From Thermotogota bacterium ADurb.Bin062 (GTDB taxonomy: Bacteria; Thermotogota; Thermotogae; MWEM01), in assembly GCA_002071085.1 (NCBI GenBank), contig MWEM01000003.1:1-64000 (forward strand): DNA of 64,000 nucleotides. The letters are read 5' to 3'. The notes beneath the pieces were generated by a model. That model saw nothing but the letters and a program-made list of their open reading frames with translations. It was not told where the DNA came from and searched no databases. This document shows, one piece after another, positions 53,732 to 61,762 of the stretch (positions within the stretch are counted from its first letter, which is position 1; every line of letters begins with the position of its first letter). A program made the translations under genes and the position numbers.

Positions 53732-54759
53732 ACTCTTTGACCCTCCTTCTGTAAGTGTAAGCTACTTTTCCTAACGATGAGCTCGACAGGTAAGATTTTT
53801 CGCTGCGTTTTCTTTCGTTTTCCTTGGAGCCTGTTTAAGAGCATACGGAAAGCTTCGAAACCCATCCGGTGTTTTTGTATGCTCACGGTTGTCAACGGGG
53901 GATAGACCCACCCGGAATACTGTATATCGTCGTATCCGACGATGGCGATATCCTCCGGAATTCGGTAATGGTTATCTTTTAGAGCCTGCATCGCGCCGAA
54001 GGCCACGATATCGTTATAGCAGAAGATACCGTCGACTGGCATCCCTTTGCAAACGGTATGGAGTATCGCCCGATAACCGTCTTCCGGCAGGATATCTGAA
54101 ATGTGAACGTAGGAAGGGTCATAAGGGATCCCGGCAGCTTCCAGCGCCTGTCGATAGCCTTCCTGGCGCATATGCGACGGAGATTTGTAACTATAACCGT
54201 TTAAGAGCAGTATTTTTCTACATCCCTGATCGATGAGATGCTGAGTGGCCAGTTTTCCTCCGTTGATTTCATCGCTGTAGATTTCGTCTATCTCCATTTG
54301 ATCGAAGTGCCTTCCGACGATCACGGTCGGATAGTTCCTGTGAATCAGGTCCTCTATGTGTTTCCTTGATTCCTGTACCGGGCCGATAAGTAATCCGTCC
54401 ACTCTTCTCTCCATCAGTAGGGAGACCGCACGGATCTCATTTTTCGTGGCGCGCTCCGTGTTGACCAATATGATCTGATAATCAAACTTCCTGGAGGCCC
54501 ATTCTATGCCTTTCAGAACTTCCGAATAAAATGGATTAGAAGAATCTGCCATGATCACGCCGATAATCCGTGTTTCCACAGAACGCAGCAGGGATGCCGA
54601 TCGATTTTTCACAAACCCGATCTCCTGAGCGATCTGGAGAATTCGGGCTTTCGTCTCTTCGCGTATGTCCGGTTTGTTGTTAAGCGCGCGCGAGACGGTG
54701 TTGATAGAGAACCCGCTTTTTTTAGCCACATCCGCCATCGTAATAAACGGCTTCCGCAT
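53728..54759 (-). CDS. LacI-family transcription regulator
   Basis: Residues 6-30 are the DNA-binding helix-turn-helix and hinge (TMADVAKKSGFSINTVSRALNNKPDI), followed by a periplasmic-binding-protein-like effector domain (RIIGVIMADSSNPFYSEVLKGIE, IVGYDDIQYSGWVYPPLTTVSI). 343 residues, the normal length. It is the first gene of the operon it likely controls: its promoter overlaps two operator-like palindromes, so it should repress itself and the transporter and glycosidase genes until the sugar appears. The effector is unknown. Confidence 0.92.
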   Translation of the reverse strand: MRKPFITMADVAKKSGFSINTVSRALNNKPDIREETKARILQIAQEIGFVKNRSASLLRSVETRIIGVIMADSSNPFYSEVLKGIEWASRKFDYQIILVNTERATKNEIRAVSLLMERRVDGLLIGPVQESRKHIEDLIHRNYPTVIVGRHFDQMEIDEIYSDEINGGKLATQHLIDQGCRKILLLNGYSYKSPSHMRQEGYRQALEAAGIPYDPSYVHISDILPEDGYRAILHTVCKGMPVDGIFCYNDIVAFGAMQALKDNHYRIPEDIAIVGYDDIQYSGWVYPPLTTVSIQKHRMGFEAFRMLLNRLQGKRKKTQRKILPVELIVRKSSLHLQKEGQRV

Positions 54760-54811
54760 GCATCACCCGCTTCGACCCTTTGTTGCCTCGTGAAGATAAG
54801 GCTTCCGGGTA

Positions 54812-54851
54812 TCCTAAACGTTTCCGGTATCATTACCGTAAACGTTACCGG
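54812..54851 (-). promoter_or_regulatory. Pair of LacI-type operators
   Basis: Two imperfect palindromes centred on ACGT: CCTAAACGTTTCCGG (centre between 54819 and 54820) and CCGTAAACGTTACCGG (centre between 54843 and 54844). Their centres are 24 bp apart, slightly over two helical turns, so two dimers could bind on one face. The pair covers the expected start of transcription and early leader of the LacI operon. Confidence 0.65.
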
Positions 54852-54852
54852 T

Positions 54853-54861
54853 ATAATAGCA
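54853..54861 (-). promoter_or_regulatory. Extended -10 promoter of the LacI sugar operon
   Basis: TGC-TATTAT on the minus strand, immediately upstream of the proximal operator. No interspersed element adjoins this promoter. Confidence 0.55.
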
Positions 54862-55036
54862 CAAAAAATAGACGTTCACAACACGCGTTCTTTCTATGCT
54901 ATGATGAATAAAGTCCGTATATCCTGAATTATTTTGGTTTATCTGTAAGTCTCTACGGTTTTCGGTCTTTTTCCCGTATTTATGGCACGAGGAAATATAA
55001 AAAAAGGCGCTTAGTTTTGGCGCGCGCTGCCGCTAT

Positions 55037-55678
55037 TTAGACCATTTTCCTCGGAATCGCGGGGGTTCCGAAGGCGGTCACCCCGGATGGGACGTTACGA
55101 AGCACCAAGCTGTTCGCGCCCACCACCGACCATGCCCCGATCGTGATGTTCTGTAGGATTTTCGCGCCCACACCCACATAACACCCTTCCTCTAAAACCA
55201 CGCCGCCCGACAGGTTGACCGAAGGCATGAGAGAGCAGTAATCGCGTATGATTGCATCGTGTCCCAGCTGCGTGCCGACGTTGACGAAGACTCCGCGCCC
55301 GACGACCGCGTTGAGCGAAACGAAGGTGAAGGGCGCCAACACCACCCCTTCCTGTAGTTTTGCCGTATGCGCCAAGAACGCCGTCGGATGGACGATGGTC
55401 GGAAACGAGATATTCGGGTGGTCCGAAAGGCTCTCCATCAGCCGCCCTTTGATTTTCGTATCCGCTATCCCCATCACGAGCGCTGTGGGAGCGGTCTTGC
55501 GCTTAAGCGTTTCGAGTCCGCCGAGGACGGGGTACCCGTCTACGATACTCCCCGCCTCTATGCCATCGTCGTAGAACCCCTCGATGACGAACTTTCCGTG
55601 GATTTCATTGTATTGGTGGGTATAGTAGAGGATCTCGCGCCCAAGACCCCCGGCGCCGTATACGGCTAGTGGAAGCAT
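55037..55678 (-). CDS. NeuD-family sugar O-acyltransferase
   Basis: A 213-residue enzyme that probably transfers an acetyl (or other acyl) group to a nucleotide sugar or sugar. The N-terminal Rossmann-like part has AVYGAGGLGREILYY and VLGGLETL; the C-terminal half is a left-handed beta-helix of hexapeptide repeats (VVLAPFTFVSLNAVVGRGVFVNVGTQLGHDAII), with His in GHD as the likely catalytic base and a final FGTPAIPRK. Such proteins belong to surface-glycan and sialic-acid-like sugar pathways. It is divergent from the acyl carrier cluster, sharing one interspersed element as intergenic region. ATG 55678 has GAGAGGTG upstream. Confidence 0.85.
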   Translation of the reverse strand: MLPLAVYGAGGLGREILYYTHQYNEIHGKFVIEGFYDDGIEAGSIVDGYPVLGGLETLKRKTAPTALVMGIADTKIKGRLMESLSDHPNISFPTIVHPTAFLAHTAKLQEGVVLAPFTFVSLNAVVGRGVFVNVGTQLGHDAIIRDYCSLMPSVNLSGGVVLEEGCYVGVGAKILQNITIGAWSVVGANSLVLRNVPSGVTAFGTPAIPRKMV

Positions 55679-55715
55679 AGGATCACCTCTCTTGGTGAAC
55701 GGATTTTCGCCCTCT

Positions 55716-55724
55716 ATTATATCA
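55716..55724 (-). promoter_or_regulatory. Extended -10 promoter of the NeuD-like gene
   Basis: TGA-TATAAT on the minus strand, 29 bp from the element end at 55751. No -35 consensus. Confidence 0.65.
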
Positions 55725-55750
55725 GTTTTCTCTTCCGTCGAGCGATTCTC

Positions 55751-56367
55751 GTGTGGGTCAAGTTATGGGGTGACATAACAAAGAGGTTCATCGTGGGGTA
55801 ACCAGCGGGCAGACTTCGGAAGCCCACGAAGTCTCGCGATACGCTCTGCTGTCTTTCTTTTCCAAGGCATGCCAACTTAAAAGTTGGCGTTCCCAGAAGA
55901 CATGCCGAACTGAAGTTCGGCGTTCCCAGGGCATTCTCAGAGAGATAGGCCGACTGGAAGTCGGCCCCACGAGTTTTCTTTTGTCTGTGTTCTCTGTGCC
56001 ATCCGTGTGACCCGGTTTTGATTTTAAGACCTGCCAACTTAAAAGTAAGCGTTCCCAGAAGATATGCCGAACTGAAGTTCGGCGTTCCCAGGGCATTCTC
56101 AGAGAGATAGGCCGACTGGAAGTCGACCCCACGAGTTTTCTTTTGTCTGTGTTCTCTGTGCCATCCGTGTGACCCCGTTTTATTTTTAAGACATGCCAAC
56201 TTAAAAGTTGGCGTTCCCAGGCGTTCCCAAGCGTTCCCAGGCCTTCCCGAGCGTATCGCGCCGTCGCGTAAAGAAGGGGCGCTTTCGCCGCGAGGACCAT
56301 ATGGACTAAAAACGCGAGATCGATTCTAGCCTTGTTTCTTGATAGCGCCTCATAACTTGACCCACAC
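55751..56367. repeat. Complete mosaic element with inverted ends
   Basis: The best-preserved copy: 617 bp, left end GTGTGGGTCAAGTTATGGGG and right end its near-exact inverse (CCTCATAACTTGACCCACAC). Inside, a unit of about 162 bp occurs twice (55900-56060 and 56063-56222) with GCCGAACTGAAGTTCGGC, GGCCGACTGGAAGTCGGCC and CTGTGTTCTCTGTGCCATCC. Flanked by divergent promoters at both ends. No coding capacity, so any movement would need enzymes supplied in trans. Confidence 0.8.
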
Positions 56368-56393
56368 CGTCGTTTCCAGAAACACAATATTTG

Positions 56394-56402
56394 TGATAGA
56401 AT
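56394..56402 (+). promoter_or_regulatory. Extended -10 promoter of the acyl carrier cluster
   Basis: TGA-TAGAAT, 29 bp after the element end. The leader to the first ATG at 56551 is about 140 nt. Confidence 0.55.
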
Positions 56403-56550
56403 CATATAGTAATCGGCCGCTTTGACCGCCAACCGGATGGTGACGGCAGGATCCGGCGGGTCGATCGACGTTTCTTTGACGTCGTCGCGCGCCAAAGCGG
56501 CGCGTGATAGGAGAGAGCGTCACAATGACTCTGATCAGCCGAGGGGGAAA

Positions 56551-56958
56551 ATGCACTTACACCACATCGGATATTTGGTCCCTTCGATCGAAGGCGCGAT
56601 AGAATCTTTCGAGTCTTTGGGGTTTCAAAAGCACTCAGAGATCGTGAAGGATGAAGAAAGGCAAGTCTTCATCTCCTTTCTCACTGATGCGAACCACACG
56701 CTGGTGGAGCTGATACAGCCGGTAGACGAACGGTCTCCGGTTTTTCCTCTGATGGTACGACAAGGGCCTGGTACGTACCATCTGTGTTTTTCTATCCCGC
56801 AATCGCAAAAGGCTTCCGCCCTTTCGCGGTTGAAGGCCCTGCGGTTCGTTCCGGCGGGAAAGATAGCTCCGGCGCCCGCTTGCGAGAACCAAGAGGTCGG
56901 CTTCTTCTATTCGAACAAAATCGGTTTGATAGAGCTGCTATTCATATCTGATACGTAA
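56551..56958 (+). CDS. VOC-fold protein, methylmalonyl-CoA epimerase-like
   Basis: A 135-residue vicinal oxygen chelate protein. Metal ligands in the expected places: His in LHHIGYLV near residue 4-5, the segment LVELIQPVDE, His in TYHLCFSI and Glu in KIGLIELLF. Family members isomerise, epimerise or open small oxygenated acids; with two ACPs and an FkbH protein downstream, an acyl-thioester substrate is plausible. ATG 56551 follows GAGGGGG. Stop and next start are 13 bp apart. First gene of a six-gene operon. Confidence 0.72.
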   Translation: MHLHHIGYLVPSIEGAIESFESLGFQKHSEIVKDEERQVFISFLTDANHTLVELIQPVDERSPVFPLMVRQGPGTYHLCFSIPQSQKASALSRLKALRFVPAGKIAPAPACENQEVGFFYSNKIGLIELLFISDT

Positions 56959-56971
56959 TAGGGGGGAAAAG

Positions 56972-57205
56972 ATGGGACCTTTTGAAGAATTTGCCATAAA
57001 AATCGCGGAGATCTTAGAAGTAGACGAAACGCAGTTAACGCCTGAAACGGAATTTCGAGCAGCCACGCCATATTGGTCGTCTTTGATGGGGTTCGGAATT
57101 CTCGTGATGCTGGAAGAAGACTACGGACAGGTGATGTCCGTCGACGACTTTCTGAAAGCCAAGACCGTTGGAGAGTTGTACCAGCGGACAGAACCCAAAG
57201 GGTGA
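56972..57205 (+). CDS. Acyl carrier protein 1
   Basis: A 77-residue four-helix carrier. The attachment site for phosphopantetheine is probably Ser37 in PYWSSLMGF, where the usual DSL is SSL. It begins with ATG 56972 after a run of six G. The Asp-to-Ser change and the hydrophobic residues around it suggest a dedicated partner enzyme rather than general fatty acid synthesis. Confidence 0.8.
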   Translation: MGPFEEFAIKIAEILEVDETQLTPETEFRAATPYWSSLMGFGILVMLEEDYGQVMSVDDFLKAKTVGELYQRTEPKG

Positions 57206-57211
57206 TCCGGG

Positions 57212-57427
57212 ATGGAAGAGAGAATCCTGCAATGGCTCTCTACGATTCTTCGGGTGACGGTGACTCGAGACACTACTCGCCAAAACACCGAACAATGGGA
57301 CTCCCTACGCCATCTTCAAATCATCGCCGGATTGGAAGAGGAGTTTGGGATCGACGTCCCGCTCGAAAACGTGGCCGAGATCCTTTCGGTACCCGATATC
57401 TTGCGCTATGTCGAAGGGACGAATTGA
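57212..57427 (+). CDS. Acyl carrier protein 2
   Basis: A 71-residue carrier with canonical site WDSLRHL, Ser31. Six bases separate it from the first ACP gene. Two different carriers in tandem imply that two acyl groups are held separately, for example a glyceryl-type unit and a beta-keto chain, before condensation by the ketosynthase that follows. Confidence 0.85.
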   Translation: MEERILQWLSTILRVTVTRDTTRQNTEQWDSLRHLQIIAGLEEEFGIDVPLENVAEILSVPDILRYVEGTN

Positions 57428-57428
57428 C

Positions 57429-58493
57429 GTGGCGACGACGATAACGGGCTTCAAGGTGGAGGGACTTTGCGCCTGTGTGCCGAAAGAAGAGATCGACAAC
57501 CGCGAATACGGAAAAGCGCTCTTTGGAGAAGACTTGGAGGGTATCGTCCAGACCATCGGAGTCTCAAAACGACGGGTATGCCCGGAAGGGGAAACGACCA
57601 GCCTGGACTTGTGCGTGTGCGCAGCCAAAAGACTGTTCGAGCGCGGCGACTACGATCCCGGCTCGTTCGGCGGGATCGTTTGTGTCACCCAAACCCCGGA
57701 CTTGACGCTTCCCAACAACGCCACATACGCGCAACATCTGCTGGGTCTGCCACAGTCGACGGCAGCTTTCGACATCAATTTGGCCTGTTCCGGTTACCCG
57801 TATGGCCTCTACGTCGCGGGTATGATGGCCAGTACGATGCGAAAACGCGTTCTGCTGCTGGATGGGGATACCCATTCTCATTTCGTCTCTCCGCACGACA
57901 AAACGACCGCTTTGCTCTTCGGAGACGCGGGCAGCGCCACGGTGTTGGCCCCACGGGACGTTGAGGGGTCCGAAACATCCTTCCTATTCCATACCTACGG
58001 AGAAAGCAGACAGGCGCTCCATATCCCGGATGGGGGTTACCGAAACCGAGTGAACCCTCACAGCGGCGAGTACCGGGAATATGAAAATGGAAACAGGCGC
58101 CGCCCTATCGATATGTATATGGACGGGATGGCCGTCTTCGACTTCGTCGCGAAACGCGTTCCCAAAGCCTTACAACAACTCTTGGACGAAATGGGGAAGA
58201 CAGTGCGGGACCTGGATTGGCTGGTTCTGCACCAAGCCAACCTCTTTATGATCAAACAGGTGGCGAAAAAGATCAAAATGGATCTGACCAAATTGCCCGT
58301 GTGCATACATAAATATGGTAATTCGAGCTCGACTACGGTTCCTTTGACCATCGCCTCGGAATTGGCCGCTTCAGTACGCGAAAAGGCGAACACCATTCTG
58401 ATGAGCGGTTTTGGCGCCGGTTTATCGATAGGGACTGCGTTATTGTCCATCGGCCCCTGTTGCTGTCCCGGGGTGGTGGAATATGAACCCTAA
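57429..58493 (+). CDS. 3-oxoacyl-ACP synthase III-like ketosynthase
   Basis: A 354-residue thiolase-fold enzyme with complete catalytic triad: Cys120 (INLACSGYPYG), His268 (LVLHQANLF) and Asn298 (KYGNSSSTTVP). Such KAS III enzymes perform one condensation or acyl transfer. GTG 57429, one base after the ACP2 stop, is the likely start, with GAAGGG about 10 bp upstream; ATG 57408 is the alternative. Its 3' end overlaps the SDR gene by 11 bp. Next to ACPs and an FkbH protein this recalls the RkD-type enzymes of tetronate pathways, but sugar-acyl pathways use similar sets. Confidence 0.85.
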   Translation: MATTITGFKVEGLCACVPKEEIDNREYGKALFGEDLEGIVQTIGVSKRRVCPEGETTSLDLCVCAAKRLFERGDYDPGSFGGIVCVTQTPDLTLPNNATYAQHLLGLPQSTAAFDINLACSGYPYGLYVAGMMASTMRKRVLLLDGDTHSHFVSPHDKTTALLFGDAGSATVLAPRDVEGSETSFLFHTYGESRQALHIPDGGYRNRVNPHSGEYREYENGNRRRPIDMYMDGMAVFDFVAKRVPKALQQLLDEMGKTVRDLDWLVLHQANLFMIKQVAKKIKMDLTKLPVCIHKYGNSSSTTVPLTIASELAASVREKANTILMSGFGAGLSIGTALLSIGPCCCPGVVEYEP

Positions 58494-59262
58494 CCAACCC
58501 TTGAACGTTCTGATCGTCGGAGGATCCGACGGTATCGGTCTTGAAACCGGCGCGCTCCTCTGTGAGAGAGGGCACTGTGTGACGTTGGTCGCTAGGGACT
58601 TCGAACACAAACCGGAAAGGGCGCTCCGGATCATTGCGCGCCTGAACCAAACCTACGGAGACGCGCAGTGCCGCTTGATCCGCCAAGACGTTTCCCGCCT
58701 GGAGGAACTGGAGTCCTTTTCTAAAGGCGTAAAGGAGCGCGTCGGCCCGCTTGACGGTTTCGTCTATTGCGCAGGCGCTCAGAAGACCCTGCCGTTGGCG
58801 ATGACGAAACCGGCCGCGGTGCAGGAACTGTTCACACTCAACACCTTCGCCGCGATGGAATTGGTGCGGTGCTTCTCCAAAGTCGGATTCGTTCGTGCAG
58901 GCGCATCTTTCGTCCTGCTCTCCTCATTGGCCCCTCACGAATCTTCGCCGGGAAAATCCGCATACGCCGCCAGCAAGGCCGCGCTCGAGGGCTTCGTCGC
59001 ATCGGCCTCTACTGAACTAATGCAAAAGAATATCCGTTTGAACGCCATCGCGCCCGGAATCGTCAAGACCTCGATGAGCGAAGGCTTCTTGAGCAAAATG
59101 ACCGTCGATCAGGTTCGAGCGCTCGAAGACACCTATCCTCTGGGCTTCGGTGAACCGGAAGACGTCGCGTGGATGATCGAGTTCTTGTTAAGCCCGCGCA
59201 GCCGATGGGTGAGTGGAAAGACCTTTTTAATAGACGGGGGACATTTACCGGGGGGGAAGTAG
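58483..59262 (+). CDS. Short-chain dehydrogenase/reductase, FabG-like
   Basis: A 259-residue NAD(P)-dependent oxidoreductase. Cofactor motif IVGGSDGIG near residue 12, NAG-like YCAGA, catalytic Ser in LLSSLA and the pair YAASK; IAPGIVKTSM and FLIDGGH close the fold. Within this operon it most likely reduces a beta-ketoacyl thioester formed by the KAS III enzyme. It overlaps the upstream gene by 11 bp and ends 5 bp before the FkbH start, so the genes are probably translated together. Confidence 0.87.
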   Translation: MNPNQPLNVLIVGGSDGIGLETGALLCERGHCVTLVARDFEHKPERALRIIARLNQTYGDAQCRLIRQDVSRLEELESFSKGVKERVGPLDGFVYCAGAQKTLPLAMTKPAAVQELFTLNTFAAMELVRCFSKVGFVRAGASFVLLSSLAPHESSPGKSAYAASKAALEGFVASASTELMQKNIRLNAIAPGIVKTSMSEGFLSKMTVDQVRALEDTYPLGFGEPEDVAWMIEFLLSPRSRWVSGKTFLIDGGHLPGGK

Positions 59263-59267
59263 AGAGA

Positions 59268-60935
59268 ATGAAAAAGATAGCCTTGCTTTCGAACGTGACG
59301 GTGGATTCGGTGAGAAACCGCTTGGAGGATAAGGGAATCCCGGGTGTTTACTGCGCGGAAGGGTACGGCAGTTGGGTTGAACATCTACTTCCAGGCGGGA
59401 AGCTCTTTGAGCAGCCGCTTGATGGCGTGATCGTGCTCTTGGATGGTTCAGCGTTGCTCGAGCAACACGGGGAGGAGAACCTACCCGGTTTTTTGGAAAA
59501 CGCCCTCGCCTTGATCCGGAACTCGAAAGAAAAGCTCGGGAAAACGGTATGGATCCTCTCTACCTTGGATATTCGCCAAGAAAAGATACTCCCGCTCACC
59601 GCCCGGCGATTGGATAGAGAGGCCTCCGCGCTCTGGAACCAAGGCGTTCGGGAATTGGGCGGCATCGTTTTCGATTTGGAAGAACTCGTCAAAGAAGTCG
59701 GACGCGAACGGTTTTACAGCCGAAAGCTGTGGTACCTCGGCAGCATCCCGTTTTCTTCCGCTGGAGAAGAAAGGATAGCCACGGGATTGGCCCGACTGTG
59801 GCGCGCGTATCAAGGAAAACGAAAAAAAGTGTTAGCGATAGACCTGGACAACACCCTTTGGGGAGGGGTCGTCGGCGAGGAAGGGATCGACGGGATCACG
59901 CTTTCGACAGAGAAAGAAGGAAAGGCTTTCCACGACTTTCAGAAACGAATCCTCGATTTGAAGCGGATGGGGGTGATGTTAACCCTCGTGTCGAAGAACA
60001 ATCCGGAGGATGCATTAGAGGTCTTTCGGAAACATCCCGCGATGGTCCTACAGGTGGAAGACTTCGTGTCAATGAAAATCAATTGGGACCCAAAGCCTCA
60101 AAATATCGCCACTCTTGCGAAAGAGCTGAACGTGGGCTTGGACTCCTTTATTATGATCGACGACTCCCCCTTCGAACGTCAAGCGGTGAAAGAAATCCTT
60201 CCGGAGGTGGTCGCGCCGGACTTCCCCAAAGACACCTCGAAACTCTCCGACTGGATTAGGGAATTAGCGTCAGAGTATTTCTTGTTTTTGGAAACCACCG
60301 AAGAAGACGCCCAACGAACCCAGATGATGCGCGCGGATATCAGCCGCAAACAGGTGCAGCAGCAATTCCAGGATCTCGACCACTACCTTTCTTCTTTGAA
60401 TATGACCATAGACATACACCTCGCCCGCGACGAAGACGTTCCGCGAATCGCCCAGCTCACCCAAAAGACCAACCAGTTCAACGTGACAACCCGCCGATAC
60501 ACCGAGGCCGATATCCTGCGTATGAAAGAAGACCCCGCATATCGCTTGTGGATAGGCAGTGTGGAAGATCGGTTTGGGGATTACGGAAAGGTGGTCTTGT
60601 TGATCGCGAGAGTCGAAGATAACGAAGCCGACTACGATACCTTCCTGATGAGTTGCCGCGTGATGGAAAGGCACGTGGAAGACGCTGCTATCTCGTGGAT
60701 AGAATCGCAACTGGGTATGGAAGGCGTCGAAAGGGTTCGCGCGCACTACTTGCCCACGCCGAAGAACAAACCGGTCGAAGGGTTGTGGCAGCGGTTGGGC
60801 TATTCGACTTTGGATGGCGCCGACAACTTCGAGAGGGACTTACGCACGCCGCTTCCCGCGTCTGCGATCCGAAAGGCGCACGTCAAGATAAAAGGTCAGA
60901 AGTCTGCCGTCGACCTTTCGGAGGAAAACGCATAA
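59268..60935 (+). CDS. FkbH-like HAD-superfamily protein (IIIC)
   Basis: A 555-residue protein. The HAD core has the nucleophile motif AIDLDNTLWGG (Asp192, Asp194), VSKNNPEDA and DDSPFERQAV; a GNAT-like C-terminal domain (about 380-545: LAQLTQKTNQFNVTTRRYTEADI, MSCRVMERHVEDAAI) follows. The N-terminal 170 residues are SGNH/GDSL-like in position. FkbH proteins take 1,3-bisphosphoglycerate, remove a phosphate and load glyceryl onto an ACP. One of the two ACPs encoded upstream is the likely acceptor. ATG 59268 has AGAGAG upstream. Last gene of the operon. Confidence 0.87.
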   Translation: MKKIALLSNVTVDSVRNRLEDKGIPGVYCAEGYGSWVEHLLPGGKLFEQPLDGVIVLLDGSALLEQHGEENLPGFLENALALIRNSKEKLGKTVWILSTLDIRQEKILPLTARRLDREASALWNQGVRELGGIVFDLEELVKEVGRERFYSRKLWYLGSIPFSSAGEERIATGLARLWRAYQGKRKKVLAIDLDNTLWGGVVGEEGIDGITLSTEKEGKAFHDFQKRILDLKRMGVMLTLVSKNNPEDALEVFRKHPAMVLQVEDFVSMKINWDPKPQNIATLAKELNVGLDSFIMIDDSPFERQAVKEILPEVVAPDFPKDTSKLSDWIRELASEYFLFLETTEEDAQRTQMMRADISRKQVQQQFQDLDHYLSSLNMTIDIHLARDEDVPRIAQLTQKTNQFNVTTRRYTEADILRMKEDPAYRLWIGSVEDRFGDYGKVVLLIARVEDNEADYDTFLMSCRVMERHVEDAAISWIESQLGMEGVERVRAHYLPTPKNKPVEGLWQRLGYSTLDGADNFERDLRTPLPASAIRKAHVKIKGQKSAVDLSEENA

Positions 60936-61002
60936 GCCCGCTCTCGAAAAGACCGTGAAGTCGTCTCGTGGCGCCCAGCGCGGAATCGAACTTTCCCAAA
61001 TG

Positions 61003-61652
61003 GTGCGGGTCAAGTTATGGGGCGACATAACTTAGAGGGTCAGCGCGCGGCAAGTGGTTTTTACTACCCCGCGAACCACCCTTCGCCCCTTCTACGCCGC
61101 GATGACCTTGTGGAGTTATCGCGGGGTAACCAACGGAACCCCGCGATACTAATGAAATCTAACGATGCGCTCTCTCCTGTCTTTCGCTTTTAAGACATGC
61201 CAACTTATAAGTTGGCGTTCCTAGGCTAGAGGCAGGCCGACTGGAAGCCGGCCCCGCGAGTTATCTTCGATCTTTTCTCTGTGCTCTCTGTGCCCTCTGT
61301 GCGAACCCTGTTTTTTCTTCGAACGAACGAAAACCGGGGAATCGCGCCATCGCGAAAAGAAGGGGCGCTTACGCCGCGATGACTACACGGGCTAAAAATC
61401 GAGCGGTCGATTCTGGCCTTGTTTCTTGGCTCTTCGACACATTACTTGAAGCCCATTGATCATCCAAGAAATACAAAGTAACATAAGAGGAATAAAAAGA
61501 GTCCGCGAGATGGCCGATTATGCGATTAGAGTGGATTAACGAAACGGTCTAAGGGTCTACAGAATTATTACGATAGAAGATGTTAATTAAGTACGTCTTA
61601 TAAATTGTCGAAGAGCCTGTTTCTTGGTTACACCTCATAACTTGACATACAC
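61003..61652. repeat. Mosaic element carrying a nested insertion
   Basis: Left end GTGCGGGTCAAGTTATGGGG, right end CACCTCATAACTTGACATACAC. Modules: GCCAACTTATAAGTTGGC (61198), GCCGACTGGAAGCCGGCC (61229), CTCTGTGCCCTCTGTGCG (61283) and CGCCATCGCGAAAAGAAGG (61345). The right end module is split at 61430 by a separate insertion and resumes at 61618. Confidence 0.72.
61430..61617. mobile_element. 188-bp MITE-like insertion with target duplication
   Basis: CTCTTCGACA at the left and TGTCGAAGAG at 61606-61615 are perfect 10-bp inverted ends. The host sequence TGTTTCTTGG stands on both sides (61420-61429 and 61618-61627), a 10-bp direct repeat as left by transposition. The inside is distinctly A+T-rich and has no gene. 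Other copies of the surrounding module in the window lack it, which shows it is an insertion. Confidence 0.75.
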
Positions 61653-61681
61653 GATCGAGCGGGATGTCACCCCCGCGACTA

Positions 61682-61690
61682 TGGTATAAT
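61682..61690 (+). promoter_or_regulatory. Extended -10 promoter of the GerW-like gene
   Basis: TGG-TATAAT, 73 bp before the ATG and 32 bp after the element end, the largest spacing of the set. Confidence 0.6.
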
Positions 61691-61762
61691 CCATAAGGTC
61701 GTAAGACTGTCTAACCCGGTGTTAGGGCCGTATAGGGCCACGGGTAACGAGGGGGGATCAGG

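Noticed and set aside
60965-61000. tRNA-like 3' segment on the minus strand (GTTCGATTCC followed by CGCGCTGGGCGCCAC)
   Set aside because: The TTCGATT loop is not closed by a paired stem and no D-arm, anticodon arm or acceptor stem can be built. At most a decayed remnant.
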